Shown here: positions 1 to 5,702 of the stretch, one piece after another
Layout: the number at the start of each line of letters is the position of its first letter
Numbering within the stretch: the stretch's first letter is position 1
DNA from: Acholeplasmataceae bacterium
GTDB taxonomy: Bacteria; Bacillota_I; Bacilli_A; Acholeplasmatales; Acholeplasmataceae
NCBI GenBank assembly: GCA_003518475.1
Contig: DOYO01000097.1
Location: forward strand, 1-7,401
DNA: 7,401 nucleotides
Direction of reading: 5' to 3'
Program-made: the position numbers and the translations under genes
The notes under the pieces: generated by a model
What the model was told of the DNA's origin: nothing
What the model saw: only the letters and a program-made list of their open reading frames with translations
Database searches by the model: none

Positions 1-536
1 GTCTTACCTTTTATTGCGTTAAATGCTGCTTCCGAATCTTCAACATTTACCAATTCTTCACTTAATCCTCTTTCAACAGCTTCTGCTGCATCAATCGGCT
101 CTAATAACCTCACAGTAATCGTTATTGTCACTACACTGTTAAATAATTCATTGACGAAGTATCGATCACCATTACCAATTGTGATTTCTACAAGATGCTC
201 ATAATCCACAACACCGTCAATCGTTACGTCGATTGCTTCTACAATAAGATTCATTGTCTTCGCCAGTTCTTTGTCTACTGATACTTCATAGACGAACATG
301 ACTTCTTCAACTTCATTAGTGAAATTCGCATGTCCTTCGGGTACGAGCATACCAGTAAATGCTTCACTCTGCTGCTCAATAACCAAATTTGCATCTTCAC
401 CTTCAAATTCAAGCACGACGTTTGAATAAGTCTTTACATCCGTCCAGTAAGCGTATGCTGCGGTTGATGTAAATCCAAGTGCAATAATCAAGATAATAAT
501 AATTACGATTTGCGCGGATTTTCCTCCAGGCATCAT
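1..536 (-). CDS. Exported protein with SipW-type signal peptide, partial (3' end beyond window)
   Basis: The frame is open from 536 to the window edge (178 residues, no stop). After a short polar start (MMPGGKSAQ) comes a hydrophobic core at residues 9-29, rich in Ile and ending in STAAYA, followed directly by YWTD at 30-33. A hydrophobic segment ending in AYWTD/AYFSD is typical of substrates of the SipW signal peptidase, the TasA/camelysin-like secreted proteins. The remainder is acidic, contains only one Trp and no Cys, and alternates short hydrophobic stretches as in beta-sandwich proteins; that fold is inference. Ribosome binding site AAAGGAGG (548-541) lies 4 bases before the first ATG and 7 before the second (533), so the second Met may be the true start. 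Expression is probably set by the c-di-GMP riboswitch and terminator upstream. Role in matrix, fibre or adhesion is inferred; a sipW-like peptidase gene may lie further left. Confidence 0.82.
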   Translation of the reverse strand, partial: MMPGGKSAQIVIIIILIIALGFTSTAAYAYWTDVKTYSNVVLEFEGEDANLVIEQQSEAFTGMLVPEGHANFTNEVEEVMFVYEVSVDKELAKTMNLIVEAIDVTIDGVVDYEHLVEITIGNGDRYFVNELFNSVVTITITVRLLEPIDAAEAVERGLSEELVNVEDSEAAFNAIKGK

Positions 537-550
537 TTCGCCTCCTTTAC

Positions 551-594
551 TGAAAAGAAAAAGTCAACGTCCATTAAATCATCGACGTTAACTT
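551..594 (-). terminator. Intrinsic terminator inside the leader of the SipW-type gene
   Basis: On the minus strand an 11-bp stem (594-584 with 571-561, one G-U pair) encloses a 12-base loop and is followed by a U-rich run (UUUUUCUUUUC). It sits between the c-di-GMP aptamer and the ribosome binding site, which is where a riboswitch expression platform is expected. Arm GACGTTAAC at 584-592 and GTCAACGTC at 563-571 on the plus strand can be checked directly. Confidence 0.8.
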
Positions 595-671
595 AAAGTT
601 TTGCCTTTTTTAAATAAAAAGCCCTTAGAGTCAGTACGTCGAAATGCATTTCTATCAAACAAAAATAGAAT

Positions 672-757
672 GTTACATCAAGACAACTGGCTACCTTTTG
701 CAGGCCCTATAGCTTTGCGTCCCTAGATTTCTCATAGGTTTGCCTTTAACATGATTT
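672..757 (-). promoter_or_regulatory. Cyclic di-GMP-I riboswitch aptamer (GEMM-I)
   Basis: Read on the minus strand, the order of conserved GEMM-I blocks is intact: AAAGGCAAACC, a hairpin capped by a GAAA tetraloop (around 726-733), GGGACGCAAAGCUA, then a second hairpin formed by GCUA..GGCCU with AGGUAGC, then CAGUUGUCUUGAUG. The two hairpins joined by GGGACGCAAAGC and the closing GGUAGC segment are the signature of the c-di-GMP class I aptamer. The basal P1 helix looks weak (AUCA with UGAU, or alternatively AUGUUA with UAACAU). It lies about 20 bases after the predicted transcription start and roughly 135 bases before the start codon of the SipW-type gene. Whether ligand binding turns expression on or off cannot be told from the sequence alone. 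Confidence 0.93.
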
Positions 758-784
758 GTGAACTATTAATCATAATTCCCTTAC

Positions 785-813
785 ATTATAACGTACGCAT
801 GCACATATGTCAA
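785..813 (-). promoter_or_regulatory. Consensus sigma-A promoter for the riboswitch transcript
   Basis: Minus strand TTGACA (813-808), a 17-base spacer, and TATAAT (790-785): both hexamers match the consensus exactly. Transcription would start near 778, giving a leader of about 240 bases that includes the c-di-GMP aptamer and terminator. It lies downstream of the gap terminator, so this gene is an independent unit. The stretch 814-885 holds nothing else that I recognise. Confidence 0.85.
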
Positions 814-885
814 CAAAAATGATTTCATTTACATATTTTTTACATAAGAAAATCGTAAGAAATACGTAAGATGCATAAAAACGTC

Positions 886-921
886 AAAAAAAGGCTAACT
901 TATGCAAAGTTTAGCCTTTTT
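886..921 (-). terminator. Terminator of the glyceraldehyde-3-phosphate dehydrogenase gene
   Basis: On the minus strand AAAAAGGCUAAACUU pairs with AAGUUAGCCUUUUU around a 5-base loop, with one bulged base, and ends in seven U residues. It sits 26 bases after the stop codon of the dehydrogenase. The A-run on the other side would allow some activity on the plus strand, but no plus-strand gene ends here. Confidence 0.88.
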
Positions 922-946
922 GTTTTATTTATTTTTTAAACTTTTA

Positions 947-1963
947 TTACTTCTTAATCAGACTTGCAAGTTTAGATACTGTACGTACCAATTGAGCAGT
1001 ATAGCTCATTTCATTGTCGTACCAGCCCATAACCTTAACGAGTTGTCTATCGCCATAGTTAACGATCTGAGTTGTGTTTGCATCATACATGGAACCATAA
1101 AGAGATCCGATAACATCAGAAGAGACAATTGGATCAGAAACATATGCCAATGTTTCGTTTGCTGCTTTTCTGAATGCAGCATCGATTTCTTCAAGTGTTG
1201 TATGCTTCTTAACTTCAACAGTCAAGTCAACGATAGAACCTGTGATTGTTGGAACACGCAGTGCGGTACCATCCAATTTGCCCTTTAATTGTGGCAATAC
1301 CAAACCGATAGCTTTTGCAGCTCCAGTTGAACTTGGGATGATGCTTTCAGCTGCAGCGCGGCCTCTTCTTGACAAAATGCCCTTCTTATGAGGCTGATCA
1401 ACTAAAGACTGGTCTGCTGTGTAAGCATGCACAGTCGTCATCATACCGCCGACAATACCGAAATTGTCATCAAGAACCTTAGCCAATGGTGCCAAGCAGT
1501 TTGTTGTACATGAAGCAGCACTGATGATGTGTTCATCACCTGTCAAGGTATTATCATTGACGTTGAATACGATTGTTTTAACGTTTCCTGATGCAGGAGC
1601 ACTGATTACAACTTTTTTAGCTCCAGCTTCTAAATGCCAGCCAGCCTTCACTTCATCAGTGAATAAGCCAGTGCATTCCAAGACAACATCAACACCGAGT
1701 TTAGCCCAAGGTAATGCTTTTGGATCTTTTTCACTGAAAATCGGAATGTGCTTACCAGCAAACACTAAATCAGTTCCTACATAGCTGACCTGATCAAGCT
1801 TGAAATTGCCTTGTGCAGTGTCATACTTTAGTAAGTATGCCAATGTTTCTGCGTCTGTCAAATCGTTAATACCTACAAGTTCAAAAGTTGGATCGCTTGA
1901 CATTAATCTGAATGCAAGACGTCCGATGCGGCCGAAGCCGTTGATTGCTACTTTAATAGCCAT
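947..1963 (-). CDS. gap: Glyceraldehyde-3-phosphate dehydrogenase, type I (phosphorylating)
   Basis: Catalyses oxidation and phosphorylation of glyceraldehyde 3-phosphate to 1,3-bisphosphoglycerate with NAD+ in cytosolic glycolysis. The 338 residues match the normal family length. The Rossmann motif NGFGRIGR is at 8-15, and Asp34 in the GIND segment fits NAD rather than NADP preference. The catalytic block SCTTNC gives Cys152, and the general-base His179 is in TTVHAYT. The typical AAAESIIPSSTGAAKA and GWYDNEMSY segments are present, so the enzyme should be active. The loop between PHKK and RRGRAA is slightly longer than in many bacterial homologues. Start is supported by AAGGAGG (1980-1974), 10 bases upstream. 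It is not accompanied by pgk or tpi here and has its own promoter and terminator. The extended -10 promoter and two CcpA-like sites upstream suggest sugar-responsive expression (inference). Confidence 0.97.
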   Translation of the reverse strand: MAIKVAINGFGRIGRLAFRLMSSDPTFELVGINDLTDAETLAYLLKYDTAQGNFKLDQVSYVGTDLVFAGKHIPIFSEKDPKALPWAKLGVDVVLECTGLFTDEVKAGWHLEAGAKKVVISAPASGNVKTIVFNVNDNTLTGDEHIISAASCTTNCLAPLAKVLDDNFGIVGGMMTTVHAYTADQSLVDQPHKKGILSRRGRAAAESIIPSSTGAAKAIGLVLPQLKGKLDGTALRVPTITGSIVDLTVEVKKHTTLEEIDAAFRKAANETLAYVSDPIVSSDVIGSLYGSMYDANTTQIVNYGDRQLVKVMGWYDNEMSYTAQLVRTVSKLASLIKK

Positions 1964-2002
1964 ATTTTATATTCCTCCTTGAATAGTTTGATTCACGATT
2001 CT

Positions 2003-2030
2003 ATTTTACCATTTCTATCAATAAATTCAA
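2003..2030 (-). promoter_or_regulatory. Predicted promoter of gap
   Basis: Minus strand TTGAAT (2030-2025), a 16-base spacer, and TAAAAT (2008-2003) preceded by TGG, an extended -10 signature. It is 5 of 6 at -10 and 4 of 6 at -35. The predicted start near 1996 gives a short leader of about 30 bases. Confidence 0.6.
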
Positions 2031-2036
2031 ATATAT

Positions 2037-2050
2037 TGAAAACGCGTTCA
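2037..2050. promoter_or_regulatory. CcpA/LacI-type operator (cre-like site) upstream of gap
   Basis: TGAAAACGCGTTCA matches the catabolite-responsive element consensus TGWAANCGNTNWCA at 11 of the 12... specified-or-degenerate positions with a single mismatch (G for T after the central CG), on either strand. It lies just upstream of the gap -35 box, a position from which CcpA activates glycolytic genes in Bacillus. The regulator itself is not in the window, so the assignment is inference. Confidence 0.5.
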
Positions 2051-2054
2051 TAAA

Positions 2055-2068
2055 TGTAAACGTTTTTC
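2055..2068. promoter_or_regulatory. Second cre-like site in the gap/CYTH divergent region
   Basis: TGTAAACGTTTTTC fits the cre consensus except for its last two bases. The first 13 bases recur exactly at 3800-3812, in front of the divergent spx and pepF genes. It abuts the -35 region of the predicted plus-strand promoter of the CYTH gene. Confidence 0.4.
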
Positions 2069-2097
2069 TTCCTTTTATAGACCTGATTTGATATAAT
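2069..2097 (+). promoter_or_regulatory. Predicted promoter of the CYTH gene
   Basis: TATAAT at 2092-2097 is preceded by TGA, an extended -10. The -35 region (TTCCTT at a 17-base spacing) is poor, which is common for extended -10 promoters. Start of transcription would be near 2104, about 40 bases before the start codon. Confidence 0.5.
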
Positions 2098-2144
2098 AAA
2101 GAAGGCAAGTTGTTTTACTACAAGATCTTAAAGGAGTGTTATCA

Positions 2145-2696
2145 ATGAATAAGAATATTGAAATTGAATTTAAGACCGGTATACCACAAGAAAAGTATGA
2201 AGAACTGTTGCAGCTATTTAAATTAGAAAACAATATTTTCAAGCAGGTCAATCATTATTTCGATACAGATCAATATGATTTGAATCAACAAAAGATTGTC
2301 TTGAGAATTCGTCAAAAAGGTGAAAACCACTATAAGGTAACTTTAAAAAGCCAAAGTGAACAAGGAGCGTTTGAAAGTCATGTGCTTTTGCAAAAAGCGA
2401 AGGCTGAAGATATGATTAAAAATGGATTCAATACAAAAGATTTTTTTGATGAAATTGATTACTTTGTAACATTCAAGGTAAGTCTGGACAATTACAGAGT
2501 CAGCACACCTTATGAAGGGGGAACACTTTTCTTAGATCGTTGCGAATACTGCAATGTAGTGGATTACGAAGTTGAATATGAAGTCAGCAATTATGCAGAA
2601 GGCCAAAAACTATTCAAGCAGTTTGTGATCGCACACCAAATTGAAATGCAACCCACAAAGCGTAAGAGCGAAAGAGCATTTACTTGCAAGAGATAG
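2145..2696 (+). CDS. CYTH-domain protein (triphosphate tunnel metalloenzyme family, YjbK-like)
   Basis: The protein has 183 residues, about the length of Bacillus YjbK. The CYTH hallmark ExExK is at the N terminus (Glu6, Glu8, Lys10). Tunnel-lining residues typical of the fold follow: YFDT (39-41 region), LRIR (53-56), YKVTLK (63-68), LDRCE (130-134), the acidic strand DYEVEYE (140-146) and the basic KRKSER (172-177). Family members bind triphosphates or polyphosphate with Mg2+ or Mn2+ and hydrolyse them; the actual substrate here is unknown. Glu, Lys and Arg sets are complete, so activity is likely. ATG 2145 is chosen because AAAGGAG (2130-2136) lies 8 bases upstream; an in-frame GTG at 2136 overlaps that site and is rejected. 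The gene stands alone: in Bacillus the homologue is beside relA-like and NAD kinase genes, which are absent here. Cytosolic. Confidence 0.88.
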   Translation: MNKNIEIEFKTGIPQEKYEELLQLFKLENNIFKQVNHYFDTDQYDLNQQKIVLRIRQKGENHYKVTLKSQSEQGAFESHVLLQKAKAEDMIKNGFNTKDFFDEIDYFVTFKVSLDNYRVSTPYEGGTLFLDRCEYCNVVDYEVEYEVSNYAEGQKLFKQFVIAHQIEMQPTKRKSERAFTCKR

Positions 2697-2715
2697 CGGT
2701 TTTCCGCTATTTTTT
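2693..2715 (+). terminator. Terminator of the CYTH gene
   Basis: ATAGCGG (2693-2699) pairs perfectly with CCGCTAT (2704-2710) around a TTTT loop, followed by a T-run. The 5' arm includes the TAG stop codon, so the gene ends within its own terminator. Confidence 0.88.
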
Positions 2716-2731
2716 ATTTTTTAATATAACA

Positions 2732-2760
2732 TTGACATATTTACATAATAAACTTATAAT
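2732..2760 (+). promoter_or_regulatory. Consensus promoter of the small membrane protein gene
   Basis: TTGACA (2732-2737), a 17-base spacer and TATAAT (2755-2760) match the sigma-A consensus at every hexamer position. Start of transcription would be near 2767, giving a leader of under 30 bases. No operator-like sequence is evident, so expression is probably strong and constitutive. Confidence 0.85.
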
Positions 2761-2793
2761 ATTATATGTAAGTATAATTCGATGGAGGACCTT

Positions 2794-3183
2794 ATGAAAG
2801 AACGTAGTTTACTTTATTTTATAACAGCTGTTGTCACTACTGTGCTATTTTTGGTTTCAATATTAATAACAACCCAACGTTGGTTTGATACATATGGAGT
2901 AATGGCAATGCCAAGCTGGTATATGTTTTTAATCCCTGTGATTCTATTATGGGTTGGATGGTTCTTCGAAGTGAAGGGTTATCTTCTAGCAGCTTCAATT
3001 CTCTTAAGCATCTTGCTTGGCGGACAATTTGATTATACCGGTTTAGTGAACGGTTCCCAATTCGTTCCCTCGTTATATGCTCCAATGGTAAGAACAGTTT
3101 ACGTACTTGGATTGATGTTATTGATTGGCTCCACTGGATTGGGATATTTCACCTATCACCAACTTCACCAAATTAAGAAGTAA
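2794..3183 (+). CDS. Small membrane protein of unknown function, four predicted helices
   Basis: I do not recognise this 129-residue protein. It has four hydrophobic segments at about residues 5-26, 42-60, 62-77 and 98-119, with short polar ends (MKER at the start, HQLHQIKK at the end). No signal peptidase site, lipobox, catalytic motif or cysteine is visible. A longer loop between helices three and four (about 78-97) carries FDYTGLVNGSQF. The start at ATG 2794 is preferred because TGGAGG (2783-2788) lies 5 bases upstream; an in-frame ATG at 2782 overlaps that site. It has its own perfect promoter and a strong terminator shared with the convergent spx gene, so it forms a single-gene unit. The composition and frame are those of a real gene, but the function is open. 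Confidence 0.8.
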   Translation: MKERSLLYFITAVVTTVLFLVSILITTQRWFDTYGVMAMPSWYMFLIPVILLWVGWFFEVKGYLLAASILLSILLGGQFDYTGLVNGSQFVPSLYAPMVRTVYVLGLMLLIGSTGLGYFTYHQLHQIKK

Positions 3184-3196
3184 CAAATTCCACAAT

Positions 3197-3229
3197 AAAA
3201 AAGGGAACCTGCTGGTTCCCATTTTTTTT
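3197..3229. terminator. Bidirectional terminator between the membrane protein and spx genes
   Basis: GGGAACC (3203-3209) and GGTTCCC (3214-3220) form a perfect 7-bp stem with a TGCT loop. There is an A-run of six on the left and a T-run of eight on the right, so it serves both converging genes. The right-hand T-run overlaps the stop codon of the minus-strand gene. Confidence 0.92.
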
Positions 3230-3692
3230 AGTGCGGGTGTTGTACTTCTTTTTTTATTTCATCAAAATAGCGTCTGAGCGCACTTTGATAGTCACAATGT
3301 TCACCTTGAGGACAATCAACACACATAATCAACTCTCTAAGTCTCTTAGGAATGAATACGCGAATCTCTTCATCATTATAACCTACCTGCAACTTGTCAC
3401 CATCAATCATGATTGGTCTTTTCAAAACGCTTGGATTTTCAATAATGAATGCTTTAAGTTCACTAATTCTCATATCTTCAACGTCAAGTGATTGTTCCTT
3501 GAAAATCTTTGACCGTGTAGAAATGATATCTTCAAATCCATTCTCAGCATTTTCCAGCATCCGATCAATATCTTCTCCTGTGATGCGTTGGTTAAATAGG
3601 TTTTTCTCTTCATAAGGTATCTTATGATCATCAAGCCACTTTTTCGCTTTCCGACAAGATGAACAACTTGGAGTTGTAAAAATAGTAATCAT
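3228..3692 (-). CDS. spx: Spx/ArsC-family redox-responsive transcription regulator with Cys-rich tail
   Basis: Spx binds the alpha C-terminal domain of RNA polymerase and reprogrammes transcription under thiol stress. Residues 1-120 align well with Bacillus Spx from memory: thioredoxin-like start MITIFTTPSC, redox pair Cys10-Ser-Ser-Cys13, Gly52 (needed for alpha contact in Bacillus), IISTRSK, and Arg92 in KRPI followed by LQVGYNDEEIR. Bacillus Spx ends near 131; this one has 154 residues, with a tail holding CVDCPQGEHC (Cys124, Cys127, Cys133), which looks unusual. ATG 3692 is chosen because GAGGAGG (3704-3698) lies 5 bases upstream; a further in-frame ATG at 3713 has no such site. The gene is monocistronic with its own promoter. 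ArsC-type arsenate reductase is unlikely because the CxxC pair and RPI segment are of the Spx kind. Confidence 0.9.
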   Translation of the reverse strand: MITIFTTPSCSSCRKAKKWLDDHKIPYEEKNLFNQRITGEDIDRMLENAENGFEDIISTRSKIFKEQSLDVEDMRISELKAFIIENPSVLKRPIMIDGDKLQVGYNDEEIRVFIPKRLRELIMCVDCPQGEHCDYQSALRRYFDEIKKEVQHPH

Positions 3693-3766
3693 GTCTTCCT
3701 CCTCTTGGAGCATAGGTTTAAGCCTATAGCACTTTGTGTCTTTGGGACATTTCGTCCTGTTGCTTC

Positions 3767-3795
3767 ATTATATAATTAATTGATACTTTTTTCAA
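3767..3795 (-). promoter_or_regulatory. Predicted spx promoter
   Basis: Minus strand TTGAAA (3795-3790), a 17-base spacer and TATAAT (3772-3767): 5 of 6 and 6 of 6 matches, wait-free of other candidates nearby. Transcription would start near 3760, giving a leader of about 68 bases containing a small hairpin (3729-3710: GC, bulged U, AUAGG pairing with CCUAU, GC) just ahead of the ribosome binding site. Confidence 0.75.
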
Positions 3796-3799
3796 CCTG

Positions 3800-3813
3800 T
3801 GTAAACGTTTTTG
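3800..3813. promoter_or_regulatory. cre-like site between divergent spx and pepF
   Basis: TGTAAACGTTTTTG repeats the first 13 bases of the site at 2055-2068 exactly and matches the cre consensus except at the last two positions. It lies 5 bases upstream of the spx -35 box and about 36 bases upstream of the proposed pepF -35 region. Binding by a CcpA-like protein is inferred. Confidence 0.4.
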
Positions 3814-3848
3814 TCATCATTTTACATAATTCATAAAGGATACGCACC

Positions 3849-3877
3849 TTCCAAATTATACCGGTTTGAGTTATAAT
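3849..3877 (+). promoter_or_regulatory. Predicted pepF promoter
   Basis: TATAAT at 3872-3877 is a full -10 match. The -35 region at 17-base spacing (TTCCAA) matches only 3 of 6. Start of transcription would be near 3884, some 26 bases before the gene. Confidence 0.45.
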
Positions 3878-3909
3878 AGAATCAATACTTTAAGAAAGGA
3901 CCATCTATC

Positions 3910-5676
3910 ATGTCAAAATGGGATTTATCCATATTTTATCCTAGCTTGGAAGCCTGGGAAGAAGATTTAAAGAAATTACCTGTTCACATTGAAAAACTTG
4001 CTTCTTATAAAGACAAGCTCAATGAATTTGAAAGTTTCAAGAATTTTTATCTTGAAGAGGAAGAAGCTACCAAACTTCTTTACAGATTATACGCTTATAT
4101 TCATTTAAGCAGTGATTTAAATCTAAAGGATTCTGTAAAATCAGCTAAAAACCAGCAAATGATGCTTGTTTTATCTGATTTGAATCAAAAAACATCTTTT
4201 GTTTCACCAGAACTTATTCAAATAGGTGAATCGAAAATCATGGAATTTGTGGCAAAAGACCCATTCTTGAAGCCTTATCAATTCCCAATGGAAAAATTGT
4301 TTGTCCAACAGAAGCATGTATTAACTACCGATCAAGAAAAACTTCTTGCTAATTTCGGTCCAACCAGAAGCATTCCTTCTTCTTTATATCAAGCGCTCTC
4401 TATTGTTGATGCGCATGATGAAAAAGTCATTTTGGCATCTGGTAAGGAAGTCTTAGTCACACAATCCAATTTCAGATCGATGTTAGGTGAACTTCAAGAT
4501 GCGAACGATAGAAAACTTGTTTTTGAAGCAGCATTCAAGAGATATAAAGAACATAAGGCTGCATTCGCTGCGACCTATAATCTCGTACTTCAGCAGCAAG
4601 CTGCAAATTTCAAATCTAGAAATTACGCATCCGCACTGGATTCAGCGCTATTCAAAAACAACATTCCTACATCCGTATTTCATAATTTGAAGGATGTAGC
4701 ATATGAAAACACACATGCGATCAAGCGTTATATCGCACTCAGAAAGAAACATTTGAATATTGAAACCTATCATACTTATGATCGTTTCATGAAACTTGCC
4801 AAAGATGACACGAAGTATCCATTTGAAGATGCAAGAAAGATGTTCTTTGAAGCCATTTCTACGATGGATAAAAACTTTGTTGAACACCAAAAAGATGCAG
4901 TGAAAGATGGATTTGTTGATGCTTACCCTCAAGAAGGCAAGAGAACCGGTGCTTATTCTTCCGGTTTCTACGGATTCCACCCATTCATTCTTTTGAATCA
5001 TGATGATACTTTGGATTCAGTCTTTACGCTTGCTCATGAAGCAGGACACAGCGCGCATACCTTATTCTCTAATGAAAACCAGCCATTGGCGATTTCTGAC
5101 TATACGATTTTCGTTGCTGAAATTGCGTCCACATTCAATGAACACGCCTTATTGGATTATTTATTGAAAAAAGCAGTTACGAAGAATCAAAAAATTGATT
5201 TGCTAGAATCTGCTCTTGACGGCATTATGGCAACCTTCTTCCGTCAAACACTATTCGCTACCTATGAATTCAAAGCGAATGAACTCGTTGAACAGGGAAT
5301 GCCGATCACTGATCAGGCATTATCCAAAATCATGGTTGATCTTTACAAGCATTATTACGATCTTGATATCACACTGGAAGATGGAAAAGAATTTGTATGG
5401 GCATACATCCCACATCTGTTCCACACGCCATTTTATGTCTACCAATATGCAACTTCTTATAGCGCATCCCTTAAAATCTATGACAATGTGAAGAACAAAA
5501 AACCAAATGCGATGGAAAATTATCTCGGTCTTCTTAAATCTGGAGGAAGCGACTATCCAGTCAATCAAGCAGCGAAAGCAGGAGCTGATTTGACGAATAA
5601 GGATACTTTCATGGCTGTAATCGCACGTTTTGAGAGCCTTATCGACCAATTAGAGAAAGTTCTTGAAGAAAAATAA
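3910..5676 (+). CDS. pepF: Oligoendopeptidase F (M3B family zinc metallopeptidase)
   Basis: Cytosolic zinc peptidase that cleaves short peptides (roughly 7-17 residues in characterised PepF), used in peptide nutrition and turnover of signal-peptide fragments. The 588 residues are close to the usual 600. The N-terminal helical PepF domain spans about 1-190, and the M3 catalytic domain about 195-575. The zinc motif is HEAGH: His376, Glu377 (catalytic) and His380, with the third ligand Glu404 in the FVAEIAS segment. The preceding GAYSSGFYGFHPFILLN stretch and the later FYVYQYATSYSAS block, which supplies substrate-contacting tyrosines in this family, are intact. No signal peptide is visible. AAAGGA (3895-3900) stands 9 bases before the ATG. 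No terminator follows, so transcripts may run on into the trpS T-box leader. Confidence 0.95.
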   Translation: MSKWDLSIFYPSLEAWEEDLKKLPVHIEKLASYKDKLNEFESFKNFYLEEEEATKLLYRLYAYIHLSSDLNLKDSVKSAKNQQMMLVLSDLNQKTSFVSPELIQIGESKIMEFVAKDPFLKPYQFPMEKLFVQQKHVLTTDQEKLLANFGPTRSIPSSLYQALSIVDAHDEKVILASGKEVLVTQSNFRSMLGELQDANDRKLVFEAAFKRYKEHKAAFAATYNLVLQQQAANFKSRNYASALDSALFKNNIPTSVFHNLKDVAYENTHAIKRYIALRKKHLNIETYHTYDRFMKLAKDDTKYPFEDARKMFFEAISTMDKNFVEHQKDAVKDGFVDAYPQEGKRTGAYSSGFYGFHPFILLNHDDTLDSVFTLAHEAGHSAHTLFSNENQPLAISDYTIFVAEIASTFNEHALLDYLLKKAVTKNQKIDLLESALDGIMATFFRQTLFATYEFKANELVEQGMPITDQALSKIMVDLYKHYYDLDITLEDGKEFVWAYIPHLFHTPFYVYQYATSYSASLKIYDNVKNKKPNAMENYLGLLKSGGSDYPVNQAAKAGADLTNKDTFMAVIARFESLIDQLEKVLEEK

Positions 5677-5691
5677 AGTTTGTTGTATAAT
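5663..5691 (+). promoter_or_regulatory. Predicted trpS promoter inside the end of pepF
   Basis: TTGAAG (5663-5668), a 17-base spacer and TATAAT (5686-5691). The -35 box lies within the last codons of pepF. Start of transcription near 5698 fits the beginning of the T-box leader. Confidence 0.6.
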
Positions 5692-5702
5692 TAAATTGCG
5701 AT

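Noticed and set aside
603..622. AT-rich hairpin (GCC-T run against A run-GC) as a second leader terminator
   Set aside because: The stem is almost all A-T and is not followed by a proper U-run, while a much better terminator lies at 551-594.
641..652. Perfect 12-base palindrome GAAATGCATTTC in the riboswitch leader
   Set aside because: It has no loop, overlaps an AT-rich weak hairpin, and no second copy is seen; chance in A+T-rich DNA is likely.
902..1982. Open frames on the plus strand opposite the dehydrogenase gene
   Set aside because: They are antisense to a full-length, motif-complete gene, lack ribosome binding sites and give no recognisable protein.
2136..2144. Earlier GTG start for the CYTH gene
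   Set aside because: The codon lies within the Shine-Dalgarno sequence that serves ATG 2145.
2782..2793. Earlier ATG start for the membrane protein
   Set aside because: It overlaps the GGAGG that stands 5 bases before ATG 2794, and has no ribosome binding site itself.
4487..5649. Open frames in other phases within pepF
   Set aside because: They overlap a complete M3 peptidase in full and have no start signal or protein features of their own.
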